Of a stretch of 64,000 nucleotides of DNA, positions 44,619 to 53,729 are shown piece by piece. Positions within the stretch are counted from its first letter, which is position 1; the number at the start of each line of letters is the position of its first letter. The translations under genes and the position numbers were made by a program. The notes under the pieces are model-generated. The model saw only the letters and a list, made by a program, of their open reading frames with translations, searched no databases and was not told where the DNA came from. Source of the stretch: Pseudomonadota bacterium (GTDB taxonomy: Bacteria > Pseudomonadota > Gammaproteobacteria > Xanthomonadales > SZUA-36); assembly GCA_015222805.1 (NCBI GenBank), contig JADFVZ010000125.1:1-64000 (forward strand), given 5' to 3'.

Positions 44619-46355
44619 CTATGGGCAAATATTATAGTAATTTGCTGTTACTTGGGTACTATAAGCACCACAGCCTGCAGCATTACAAGCCGTTGCTTTG
44701 AGGTACCAGGTGCTACCCGGATTCACATTTACAGTTGTGTACGTATTAGTGCCACTATACACAAGTGTAGGACTCGTAAAGCTCGATGATGTTGACATAT
44801 ACAACTTGTAATCTGTCGCGCTTGTTTGTGCGGTCCAGTTAACGTCATTATAGCCATAACAAGGATCATACGCGACAGCAATTGGGTTAGGGGCTGCTGG
44901 TGGAGGCAGCGGGTCGTCATTATAGCTTGATACCGCAGTCATTGCCGTCTCATACAACCATTTCTTCATGTTTCTACCATTTGGACCGTACGCACCCAAC
45001 TGTACGCCGTTATAGGTCAATTGTGGGCTGGTAAAATAGTCAATTCGTTCACAGTTAGAAGGCAAACCATAAAAATAACAAGGAGCCGTATCATAAGATC
45101 CCATTATTGTCTGCCACGGCACAGTCGTCTCAGTCATTCCACGCGCAAATACTGTGGTGCCATTGGTTGTGTTAGCCGTATCAGAATGAGAACCGCCGAG
45201 CATATGACCAATTTCATGTAAAGCCGTTATATCGGCTATGGCATAACCAGCTGCTGACAAGCCAAATGGGCTAGTCGAGCTATAAAGATATGCAATACCT
45301 CCCACACGTCCAGGTTGTCCTGGGAAACAGCCACTTGCGGAATTATCACCAACCAATAAGAACGCAAGGTCGGCACCGGCAAGGTCCATTTCAGTGTCAA
45401 TGTTTGCAAAAACCCCTACTTTTGCAGCCATATTATTTACAAGTATTGGTGTTTTGCACAACCCCGAAAATGTCGTAGAGACACCAGTAACGCCTACCGA
45501 TGTCACCCACTTTGATGTAGGAACCAAGCTGCGGGCAAGCGCTGCATTCATCTCTGTAACAGTTTGACTAACTATTAAGCTTGGATTACTTACATCGGAT
45601 GCATAATAAAACAAAATATCAACTCGGCCTGTCCCTTGCCCAGCACTTTGAGCTTGTACTGTGCTTTTTCCAGATTTACTAGCTTCTGTAGTCTGCATAG
45701 AAACCTCTGATGCTTGGTCACTGACAATCACATCTTCGCCAGTGTCGGCATTCATCATGGATTTATCGAGCTTGCTGATAATAAAACGAGATGAAGTATC
45801 ATCTGTAGCTGTAATTAGATAGATATGCTTACCGTAATTAATTTTCCCAATCACACCATTTGCGGATAGTGATAACGAAAAAAATGAATGCTCAGAACCT
45901 ACAACATGGCCGCTATAGCTAACAACATCTTCATTTTTTATTGGATTTTGTACTATTTCAACCGCTAAAAACACTGGATCAGTTATTCCAGGCAAATGAA
46001 TCAAGATATCTTGGCCAGACATTTGAGCATTCTTCATATTAACAATATCAAGGCCCTGATTTTTATTGTTGCTATTTATTGCATCCTCTTCGTTCACTCC
46101 TTTAATGATACTCAGAGCATCAACATTTATCGTTATATACTGAGAGTCCAGTAAAGCTTCTTCAAATCCTACACCAACCTGTTTGTATTCTGAGGTGTCT
46201 AATTTCTGCCCGCTAAGAGCAATCAGTGATGGTTGAGTATCTAGCTTTACTTTACTGGCTGCTAAGGCTGGATTAATAATGAGAAGACTAGTCAATAGCA
46301 TCGAAGAAAGAATAGTGCGATTTAGAAATTGTCGATGTTTACTTATTGTTTTCAT
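44619..46355 (-). CDS. Secreted metzincin-type zinc metalloprotease with C-terminal FnIII-like domain
   Basis: 578 residues. Signal peptide about 1-33 (ends INPALAA). Residues about 40-220 form a propeptide-like region. The catalytic domain has HEIGHMLGGSH (zinc ligands His380, His384, His390) and the Met-turn TIMGSYD (Met418). Residues about 485-575 read as a fibronectin-III-like domain (DVNWTAQTSATDYKLYMSTS). Extracellular protein degradation is expected. The type II secretion genes in this genome are a possible export route. Confidence 0.9.
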   Translation of the reverse strand: MKTISKHRQFLNRTILSSMLLTSLLIINPALAASKVKLDTQPSLIALSGQKLDTSEYKQVGVGFEEALLDSQYITINVDALSIIKGVNEEDAINSNNKNQGLDIVNMKNAQMSGQDILIHLPGITDPVFLAVEIVQNPIKNEDVVSYSGHVVGSEHSFFSLSLSANGVIGKINYGKHIYLITATDDTSSRFIISKLDKSMMNADTGEDVIVSDQASEVSMQTTEASKSGKSTVQAQSAGQGTGRVDILFYYASDVSNPSLIVSQTVTEMNAALARSLVPTSKWVTSVGVTGVSTTFSGLCKTPILVNNMAAKVGVFANIDTEMDLAGADLAFLLVGDNSASGCFPGQPGRVGGIAYLYSSTSPFGLSAAGYAIADITALHEIGHMLGGSHSDTANTTNGTTVFARGMTETTVPWQTIMGSYDTAPCYFYGLPSNCERIDYFTSPQLTYNGVQLGAYGPNGRNMKKWLYETAMTAVSSYNDDPLPPPAAPNPIAVAYDPCYGYNDVNWTAQTSATDYKLYMSTSSSFTSPTLVYSGTNTYTTVNVNPGSTWYLKATACNAAGCGAYSTQVTANYYNICP

Positions 46356-47150
46356 ATCCTATTTCCCAAAGTGATAATAAAAGTGGGTTAAATCCCACAG
46401 TAATAGAGGAAAGGAATAACACCCTGCCCCCCTGAAATTAACTCTAAATAGAGTCAATAACTCTAGTTCTAAAAGCCTGCAATACAGAAACCTTTAAGTT
46501 TGGTGTGCTGTGAATTTTTCGATGATCCTTTTTTAAACAAAGACATAATTATTAAAGCTGGCAGATCTCGGATAAGGAAATTGGCAACATTAAACCCCAT
46601 TTAAATGCCTACCATAATATCTTGATCTAAACAGTCGTAGAATTCTGTAAAATGCTTAGATACAGCTAATCTGATGAAAGTTTATCAATCCCCAGTTCGA
46701 AACAATAGGGTTCTTATTAGCTTAATTCAATGTACTTGATACATATCATTTAGCAGCTAATCTATAGCGAAATAGTGAGAGAATTTAGCTTGTGGTGGCA
46801 GTACTTAAAAGGGTAAAATATTTTTTTCAAAAATTTAGTTCTTAATTGAGGTGAGAGCTACTTAAGCACTTGCTTTGGTGACTAATACAAATTTTCAATA
46901 GAACAAAAATTCGTATTATGTTAGTAAAATCCAGATCTAGTCTTCTTGATTCTTTGGTATGGATATCACAAGACACTCTCTTATTACAATTGATCCACTG
47001 TCATGCCCACTTAGAAATACACTTGACCCAGCTTGAGGATCGACTCGATGCTCTTGTAACGGCAACTACCCAGCAAAAAAGCTCGGCCACAGGCGGCTTC
47101 CAGCCGTCTGTCACCATAGGGTTTACAATACCCAGGCAGCTTCGATAGCT
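46356..47150. other. Intergenic region with a degenerate repeat
   Basis: 795 bases without a convincing gene. At 46751-46803, TAGCAGCTAATCT... to GTGGTGGCAGTA is a weak third copy of the unit at 40232-40285 and 40731-40778. A 76-codon frame at 46918-47148 has no recognisable features and ends beside the transposase remnant. The metzincin promoter should lie near 46360-46450. Confidence 0.4.
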
Positions 47151-48109
47151 TTATGCCTGGGTAATCACAGTGGCTGTGGATGGCCCGCACTTCTCCGCCC
47201 AGCGTATAAAGCGCTGCGGCGACCAGGCACTGTATTTTTGATGGGACTTGGGCATGTGTTCACGTACTGTAGTGTGGCCACCTTTTGTAAAAGACCGCAG
47301 GTGGCTTGCCACCCGCTTGTTCCTGTAGAAGCACTCGACGGTGTTATCGGTAATACGCAGACCCAGTTGCTTTTTGATGAGCTGATACGGCACCGAGTAA
47401 TAGTGCCGTTCGAACTCCACGTGATAATCAATATGTACCCGCACCTTTTTTCACTCGGCGTAGGTGTACACATTGGCTGGTCCAGGGAAGCAAACATCTC
47501 CTGGCGTGAACCCGGCAGCTTTTTGAAGGGTCGATTGTTAAGCCGGATCAATAGCTCCCGGATCACCTGATTGAGTTCTGCCAATGAGAAAAAGGTGCGA
47601 TTGCGCAGTGCCCCCAGTACCGCAATAAATATCTGCGCTTCACGTATCTCACCGGTATATTGATCAACCACTGGCATCGTCTGGCCGGCATAGTCAGCGA
47701 ACAGTTCACCGGCGCGGTGATCCTGGCGCATCACCACATCCAGCTTGCCGCGCCATTGGCGATACATGTCACAGAACCAACTGTATTGATAACCACACGG
47801 GTGTTGCTCCAGGTATTCCTGCCACAACACTTCACCCACAAAGCCCACCGATACACCGTTTGGTAAACCAATCCGCCACTGGCTGTCGGGATGTGCATCC
47901 AATACCTGTGCCCGTTGAAACCGGGCGGGTTGTACACCCGGTAAAACACCCTTTTTAATCAGTATATTCTTGCTGGCATACAAGGTCTGTACAGGGAAGC
48001 CCTCTGTTGCTGCATACTCAGTCATACTTTTACCGGAGGCTTCGCAGGCCCGGATATGTTCTAGCCAATAACGCTGACGTGTCGTCAGCGTGGGAATTAT
48101 ATTTTGCAT
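47151..48109 (-). pseudogene. Chimeric transposase remnant: IS66-type TnpA start joined to IS21 IstA pieces
   Basis: The first about 90 residues (TTRQRYWLEHIRACEASGKS, then WRIGLPNGVSVGF) resemble the IS66 accessory protein TnpA. The frame then enters IstA (GELFADYAGQTMPVVDQYTG), jumps within IstA (LNQVIRELLIRLNNRPFKKL; a central deletion), and shifts frame near 47440. The IstA C-terminus is in the other frame at 47151-47444 (YHVEFERHYYSVPYQL). At least two deletions and one frameshift; not functional. Confidence 0.8.
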
Positions 48110-48190
48110 CGCTCGTTACTCCTGATTACCAGGTGTATAGCGTGACGGGTAATCGTTTAGGAAAACAGGGTGGGGTTTACTTTGCGCTTA

Positions 48191-48281
48191 CAATTGATGA
48201 GACTGGCCGAACTAATAATCAGTCACTTATGCAATAAATATTGGTAATAGATGAGACTGAATGACGGTAATAGATGCGACT
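48191..48281. repeat. IS21-type end repeats
   Basis: Three copies of xATxGATGxGACTG: at 48193-48205, 48244-48259 (GGTAATAGATGAGACT) and 48265-48280 (GGTAATAGATGCGACT). They read in the same direction as those at 40186. Further on, TTGATTTGCATCCAAATATA at 48419-48438 matches, in inverse, sequence near 137-155. Bases 48282-48693 otherwise hold no gene I can support, though 48320-48420 has protein-like composition. Confidence 0.55.
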
Positions 48282-48693
48282 GCGTTACAAACTTTGAAAA
48301 GAGCCTGAAGATTTAGTGATCAAGCAAACCCGAAAGATTGGGCCAACTCGCCGGAGCGTATCTGGGGTCTATGTTTTTCGTGGAAAAGTGGGGATATCAT
48401 TCGAGTCTACTGTTGATTTGCATCCAAATATATACCATTTTGAATCGCCCCGTGAGGTAACGTGATACAAAGCACCTGCAAATTCCAGTCGAAGTGGACG
48501 TGCCATAGAAACCTTCTAAACTATAAATCGACCCTCAAATCAATCAGAAGGGTATACAAAATACAAGACCTGACCCCTTTCTTTTTTACCATCGAGAGGC
48601 TCCAGTCTTTTAAGCACTATCGCAAAAACACAGCTTGGTGAAAAAACTTTACGTGTTCAATCGATCCTGCCAATATCTGGTCTCCGTGCCGCA

Positions 48694-51600
48694 TCAACTT
48701 TGTAAGCTTGAAGAAAAGTAGCTCGGAAGTTCCAACAAAACATCATTAACAACCTGAATATTCTGTTCCAGGATCTTAGTACTAAAACCTTCTTGTGCAA
48801 CACCGTTTTTAACCAATGCACTAGATAAAGTTTTACAAACTTCCCTATCCACAAATCCTTTGGAATAAAGCCACAATTCCAAACCACTTGATAGTCCGAG
48901 TTTGAGGCGTGTTTGCAATACCCTTACTCTATCAACAATTTTGTCTGTAAAGCCTTGCCCCTCTAATATATCCGCCAAAGCGCCAACATATAACATCGAG
49001 TCGAAAGATAGAGCACCATTTGCAAAATCAATCACATGATCCATCTTTATTCTACGTGCTTGGGTCTTGGCTTGATAATGAGCCTCTTTGTCTATTAACA
49101 GGCTTTGTAATTCGATATAACTGTCACCGGAAATCCATTTTTGGGCGAAATCCAGCAGAACTTTTTGTGGCTGAATCTTATTCATCAACACATTGTTATT
49201 TAGCAGGACTATTAGGGGCCAACACACTTGCAATAAGTCTTCCGGTGAGTCTGACAACTCCAAAATGAGAGCATTCTCACTGACCCACTCTTCTATCACC
49301 TGCAGTTGCTCAACGCCTAGAAGCGCTTTGCCATAATAGACAAATTTTTCAGGGTCTAGACTTAAAACTCTTCTCGAGATCAAGTTAAAAGCATCAATAA
49401 AGATTAACTTTTCAGCTTCGTTCGCTAAGTAATACGCTAGAGTATTGCTAGCCAGTTCGACAAAGTATGATTGATCCACATCGGGGTTATCTTTGAGGTG
49501 CGACAGGAAATAGCTTTCAATACTTTGTATTAAGCTCTCCTTATAATCCATCTGCTCAAGCAATGAATCGATATCAATCTCTGCCTCTGTTGCAAGATCA
49601 ATGCATTGTTCTCGGTAGTCTTTGGGGTTAGTTATAAATGCAATAACATCAAGGTGGATTTCTTCAAAATCAAACGGGGTAATTAGCTCTTTTAAGCTAC
49701 TCAGACAGTCTTCCGTGTTCGTGAAATCGAGGAGGTGAATGGCTCTTTTCCACTTCCTCTGCCAATAACGGTGTCGCCGCAAATCATAGATTTCAGAATC
49801 TGTGAAAATAACACTCCCTTCAGTGTGATAACCCGCCCGCCCGACTCTACCGATTAGATTGTGGAAATCCCTGGCTGATATTTTCTGTCCTGCTTGAAAA
49901 GTACTGGATACGATTAAGTACTTTATCGGCAAATTCACGCCCTGAGCCAAAGTGGAAGTACAAACAACAAGGCAGGCCTTATTGTGTTCCATTGCCCACT
50001 CAGCAGAAACTCGTAGCCCATTCGGTATGTTTGCACTGTGAGGCAATATGCCCAACCTGATTGATTCTGAAAGGATATATTGACCTCCAAAATGCAAACT
50101 CGACAGATAGGAAATCTTGTCAAGCTCCTGTTGGTCGCTACTCGCATTTGGAGGTGAAAGTTGAAGCCCTCTACTATAGTAATCGACAAGCAATTCACTT
50201 ATTGTCGTCACCGTACTCTTAACGCCACAAAAAATTGCTACGGGCCCTTGGTGACACAACCTGACACCTAAATAGGCTGCCATACTGGAAGCATTATTTC
50301 TTTCAGGGAATAGGCGATCCTTCCGCTCTGATCCTCTCGTGCCAAGGTTAATTTGTTCGATGACCCTCGGAACAAAAAAATCTCTATCAGCCTCTAATTC
50401 CTGATCTATGTAAACTAATCGGCCCAGGCTAGTTAGCCAACTTACGAATGCTACACTTCTTACCGTTGGCAAGCAGTGTATGCCCTGCACCTCAACGCCA
50501 GCCTCACCATTAAGCCAATCCCCAATGGATTCTGCATTTGACATCACGGCTGAAATCAGGATCTTCTGCGTTTCTTCACCCACACTTTCCTTGAGAGATG
50601 CCAGCAATAACTCATAGGTAACTCCCCTTTTACCAGTATCAAATTGATGCCCCTCATCAAAGATCAGCAAACCAATGGCATCCGCCAACTTCGGTTCGTG
50701 GCGCAGTAGATAAACCAGTTTCTCGGGGGTAGAAACTAGTACTGACTTACGGTGCCGCGTGTCCTGCTCGGACTCACCCAATAGAAACCTTATGAAGTAT
50801 TCTTCATCATCACTAACCAATGTAACATCTTGCAATTCATTAATATTGACATCTTCGCCATCAAACGCGAGAGCGAATGATGAAGAAATCTCCCTACACA
50901 ATGCTCTGAATGGCGCTATAACCACGGCCAATGTTGCGCGACCCGAGATAAAAGCACTGCGAATAATCAGTTCTGTCGATTTTGTTTTTCCTGTACTGGT
51001 CGGCATTTGTACAACCGCCGAAGTTCCGGACAATATTCCTTTTTCCCCCAACAGCTTTTGAGCCGGCCAGAACTCTTTGATGAAACCAGGTTTTTCTAAT
51101 ACGGAAAGCCAGTTACTGATGGATAAATCTGTATATTGAGGAAGACAGTTTATCGAGGAGTTTGCAATTTTCTTAAGGCTTAATGACACAATGACATCAA
51201 TGAATAACAACTCCCTGTCATTCCCACATTCATAAGTATTTTTTCTTATAGAATGAGCAATCTCAAGAAATTGCGAGAATTGATATGAACGGTCAAAGTA
51301 CCCTCTAAAAATTTCAATGAATGATTCGATGTCATTGACTAATGGGCTGTCCTCAAGTCTGTAGAACTGATGTTCCATGTCGGATTTCAATAACCAAACC
51401 AAAACACCTTCAAGATAATTTGGTGTTAGCTCATCCATTTCATATGGTAATTCTTTTGAAAGAACTAACGAGCTACCCGGCATATCCGCCAAATAGTATG
51501 CAGATGAACCAACTAGCCTTAAGTACTGCGAAAGGTTATCCGCAACATGAGATTGATCAAGTGCATCGAAATACTGGCTAACAGAAATCAGCTGGCTTTT

Positions 51601-51831
51601 TAGCTCTAAGTAACGCTCACCATGCATATTAGCAATTCGGGACTCAATGGCAGCTAGTTCTCCCAAAATCCCAATGGTTGCTATGAGCAGGTTTTTTGGG
51701 TCTTGCACTAAAGTGATATGGTGACTTTCGTCGATACCAAACTCATACATCTTTGCTTTTGATTTGGTTATCGCCATTAACTTCTTGGAGTTAGCTTCAA
51801 GCCTCATTTGCAGCCCTCTCATAAAGAGCAT
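48694..51831 (-). CDS. hamB: Hachiman defence helicase HamB
   Basis: 1045 residues from the first ATG; the Met at 51805-51807 (MRLEANSK) is an equally good start. Superfamily 2 helicase: motif I MPTSTGKTKS (276-285), motif II DEGH in LLIFDEGHQF, motif III-like SAVMSN, motif VI LIGRVGRAGYHTEG. The long helical N-terminal and C-terminal extensions and the DUF1837 partner identify it as HamB. In Hachiman the helicase senses damaged or phage DNA and releases the HamA nuclease. It overlaps hamA by about 11-35 bases. Appears intact. Confidence 0.88.
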   Translation of the reverse strand: MLFMRGLQMRLEANSKKLMAITKSKAKMYEFGIDESHHITLVQDPKNLLIATIGILGELAAIESRIANMHGERYLELKSQLISVSQYFDALDQSHVADNLSQYLRLVGSSAYYLADMPGSSLVLSKELPYEMDELTPNYLEGVLVWLLKSDMEHQFYRLEDSPLVNDIESFIEIFRGYFDRSYQFSQFLEIAHSIRKNTYECGNDRELLFIDVIVSLSLKKIANSSINCLPQYTDLSISNWLSVLEKPGFIKEFWPAQKLLGEKGILSGTSAVVQMPTSTGKTKSTELIIRSAFISGRATLAVVIAPFRALCREISSSFALAFDGEDVNINELQDVTLVSDDEEYFIRFLLGESEQDTRHRKSVLVSTPEKLVYLLRHEPKLADAIGLLIFDEGHQFDTGKRGVTYELLLASLKESVGEETQKILISAVMSNAESIGDWLNGEAGVEVQGIHCLPTVRSVAFVSWLTSLGRLVYIDQELEADRDFFVPRVIEQINLGTRGSERKDRLFPERNNASSMAAYLGVRLCHQGPVAIFCGVKSTVTTISELLVDYYSRGLQLSPPNASSDQQELDKISYLSSLHFGGQYILSESIRLGILPHSANIPNGLRVSAEWAMEHNKACLVVCTSTLAQGVNLPIKYLIVSSTFQAGQKISARDFHNLIGRVGRAGYHTEGSVIFTDSEIYDLRRHRYWQRKWKRAIHLLDFTNTEDCLSSLKELITPFDFEEIHLDVIAFITNPKDYREQCIDLATEAEIDIDSLLEQMDYKESLIQSIESYFLSHLKDNPDVDQSYFVELASNTLAYYLANEAEKLIFIDAFNLISRRVLSLDPEKFVYYGKALLGVEQLQVIEEWVSENALILELSDSPEDLLQVCWPLIVLLNNNVLMNKIQPQKVLLDFAQKWISGDSYIELQSLLIDKEAHYQAKTQARRIKMDHVIDFANGALSFDSMLYVGALADILEGQGFTDKIVDRVRVLQTRLKLGLSSGLELWLYSKGFVDREVCKTLSSALVKNGVAQEGFSTKILEQNIQVVNDVLLELPSYFSSSLQS

Positions 51832-52639
51832 GAACCAAAGGCATTAGTTGCTCCCCTGTAATGACAATCAACTCAAGGGCGCCAGGTGCAACATGACTAT
51901 TTGAATCAGATTCAGATAAGGTTTCGGGGCAAAAAGAAGTCTTTGTTATAACCGCAGCGGCACCATAGGAACGTTTATAAGGTTTATCTGGAGTTCTCTG
52001 AAACCGGCTGACAATGTCAAACCCAGTGTCATCGCCTTGGTCGAAAAGTCGTTGTTTTATGCCGTTCAGTGATTCTGCCAACCGAATCTCGTCTTTCGAA
52101 GAGTCTGTGATTGCGAGTTGCAAAACATTAGATTTGCTATTCTCAGACAACTTCGCTTTAACCTCGTAGATTATCAACTCATCATCTGTGCGCGGTTCGT
52201 TGTTGAGTTGTTTGAATCCTATTATATCTGATCCCTTTGATGACTCGTTTCCAATGATTTTTCTGTCATATCGAGTTCTTGGCACATAATAATTACGTAG
52301 AAATTCAAGGTAATCTGCAATGAGGATTTCAGCAAAGTCACCAGACCTTATACTCGGCCCAGGTTTCACAGAAGCACTGGGAAATTTCAATTCCAGTAGA
52401 TACTCTGCACTTGTCATTCCATCTGGCTTTAAAGAAACCAGATCGGCATCAAGGCAATAGTGGTTTCGAAAATGCCTTGCCCATGCGCTCATGATCCTTC
52501 CGTCATTCGCATCATGGCAAAACTCGAATACAGGAACATCTTTGCCGCATGATGTCCTTATGGTGCTTCCTGTTTCTTGCAGCCAAGCAAGATGTTCATT
52601 TGTCCATGGCATAGGATTGTTTCCAAGTTGTAGTGGCAT
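51797..52639 (-). CDS. hamA: Hachiman defence nuclease HamA (DUF1837)
   Basis: 280 residues. The DUF1837 core RSGDFAEILIADYLEFLRNY, then VPRTRYDRKI and KGSDIIGFKQL is well kept. The nuclease site is Asp138 (GSDIIG) with Glu159-Val-Lys161 (IYEVKAK), and Glu104 in the preceding helix. First gene of the operon, followed by hamB with overlap. Both genes have complete motifs, so the system is probably active. The promoter should be in 52640-52760. Confidence 0.88.
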   Translation of the reverse strand: MPLQLGNNPMPWTNEHLAWLQETGSTIRTSCGKDVPVFEFCHDANDGRIMSAWARHFRNHYCLDADLVSLKPDGMTSAEYLLELKFPSASVKPGPSIRSGDFAEILIADYLEFLRNYYVPRTRYDRKIIGNESSKGSDIIGFKQLNNEPRTDDELIIYEVKAKLSENSKSNVLQLAITDSSKDEIRLAESLNGIKQRLFDQGDDTGFDIVSRFQRTPDKPYKRSYGAAAVITKTSFCPETLSESDSNSHVAPGALELIVITGEQLMPLVHALYERAANEA

Positions 52640-53254
52640 AGTTAATGGTCTATGGCCTTTTGTCCTTTGGATTCTTTAAAAATTAATTACCATATACACG
52701 ACGCTAAGAAGTTGGATTCCAACCAAGATTCTAGCTAACCAGGTAAATAGCATATATTCAGTGTTTTTTGAATTAATGAGGTTACGTCCATATAATGCTG
52801 TAAATTCATAAAAAAGCCATTGAGGCTTCCTGTAGGATTAATTCACAACTAAAAATCTTATGGAGAGACCTCAATGACTGAGTACGATATTAAATTGAAC
52901 CCCACCACTTTGTCCAATCTTCTGACGGATTCAAATGGCCTGGCGCAGTACTGAATTTACAGCAAAATTTGGACTTGACCGGTCAGGCCACGTTTATTCC
53001 CTATCCAAAAATGACCTTACAACCCAATCCAACTCCACCATCGGTAAGTTATTAGATACTATGTAAGACTATGCTTAAACCAGCTTACATGACTGTTGGA
53101 CTTGACCACACGCTGTTTATGAAAAGAATGGGGTCTACTTGATAAGAGTCAGCTAATCAGCAGATTAGCACTTAAATATCGGGAGAATTCAGTTGCTGGT
53201 GACAGTTAGAATAAGGGCTTTATTTAATACAAGAGTTCGCTGCATTGCCATCTG
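52640..53254. other. Insertion-sequence debris upstream of hamA
   Basis: At 52874-52954 a 26-codon frame, MTEYDIKLNPTTLSNLLTDS then NGLAQ-stop, resembles the very start of an IS256-type transposase, preceded by its usual GAGACC leader. Further right, 53148-53206 (TCAGCTAATCAGCAGATTAG to GGTGACAGTTAG) is a degenerate copy of the 40232 repeat unit. No gene otherwise. Confidence 0.4.
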
Positions 53255-53289
53255 GTTCTCCCCAGTCTCATCTATTTCCAAAAATGACA
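53255..53289. repeat. IS21-type end, inverted relative to 40176
   Basis: CCAGTCTCATCTATTTCCAA, then AAATGACA (53262-53289) is the reverse complement of the 40176 terminus with one mismatch in 28. The two ends face each other across 13.1 kb holding the lipase/protease, metzincin and Hachiman genes. Confidence 0.6.
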
Positions 53290-53498
53290 CCTTTTGCTCC
53301 TGCTCTTTTTATTCGCAGGATAGGATTACACATGGGTCAATTTTTGGTGAAAATTAGGGAGTAAAGTGGATCACTCTTTACATGTTTTCCGTTGGTGGAT
53401 ATTTGAAGTTTTCACAGGATGGGGTTTAGCAATGATTGACCAGTATGCCTTGATAAGACATTGGAATCCGTAATTTGGCTGATAATTTTGTCATGCAA
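53290..53498. other. Right subterminal stretch of the island, no gene
   Basis: 209 bases, AT-rich, with no open frame of note and no clear repeats. It separates the IS21-type end from the right hairpin. Confidence 0.4.
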
Positions 53499-53526
53499 AC
53501 TCTCTGTGGTACTTACCACAGAGAGT
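53499..53526. repeat. Right subterminal hairpin of the island
   Basis: ACTCTCTGTGGT (53499-53510) and ACCACAGAGAGT (53515-53526) form a perfect 12-bp stem with loop ACTT, 7 bases inside the right inverted repeat. The left end has a hairpin of different sequence 5 bases inside its repeat. Confidence 0.75.
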
Positions 53527-53533
53527 ATACAAT

Positions 53534-53560
53534 TTTTCAACACCTTTATTGAACGCCTCG
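53534..53560 (-). repeat. Right terminal inverted repeat of the island
   Basis: Ends GAACGCCTCG at 53560; the reverse complement matches the left repeat at 26 of 27 positions. Followed at once by the target duplicate ATCACTATC (53561-53569). Confidence 0.88.
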
Positions 53561-53585
53561 ATCACTATCGGGTTTTTTATTGCTT
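53561..53585. terminator. Right half of the disrupted rho terminator plus target duplication
   Basis: ATCGGGTTTTTTATTGCTT (53567-53585) is the descending arm whose partner is at 26450-26468. ATCACTATC at 53561-53569 is the right target duplicate. Bases 53586-53729 up to the prpC stop hold no gene. Confidence 0.88.
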
Positions 53586-53729
53586 GCAGCATGGACAGGC
53601 AATGCACCAGGAATCAGTGTGCTTTCATCCAGGATGGTTTTCAGAGCAAAAACCCCGTTCCACTACCAGGCCTTAACGGGTCACAATATATGGCATTCAA
53701 TATTCCCGGTAAACACCTGGTTGATTAGA

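Larger units (their letters stand above)
26476..53560. mobile_element. 27.1-kb transposon-like defence island inserted in the rho terminator loop
   Basis: The left end (26476-26502) and right end (53534-53560) are 27-bp inverted repeats with one mismatch, beginning CGAGGCGTTCAATAAA. They are flanked by identical 9-bp ATCACTATC at 26467-26475 and 53561-53569. Just inside each repeat lies a hairpin (26508-26539 and 53499-53526). The first gene inside is the candidate transposase. Cargo: WYL-regulated methylase/nuclease, nuclease-NTPase, orphan HicB, lipase/protease pair, metzincin pair, Hachiman, and many broken insertion sequences. Boundaries are seen directly. That the full 27 kb moved as one unit, rather than a smaller element growing in place, is inference. 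Confidence 0.85.

Noticed and set aside
46918..47148. 76-codon frame before the transposase remnant
   Set aside because: No Shine-Dalgarno, no known motif, ends at IS debris. Kept only as part of the non-coding description.
52874..52954. Functional small gene upstream of hamA
   Set aside because: 26 codons resembling only the first residues of an IS256-type transposase; listed as debris.
26476..53560. Prophage or integrative conjugative element
   Set aside because: No integrase, capsid, tail, relaxase or conjugation gene is present, no tRNA at the ends, and the ends are inverted repeats with a short duplication.
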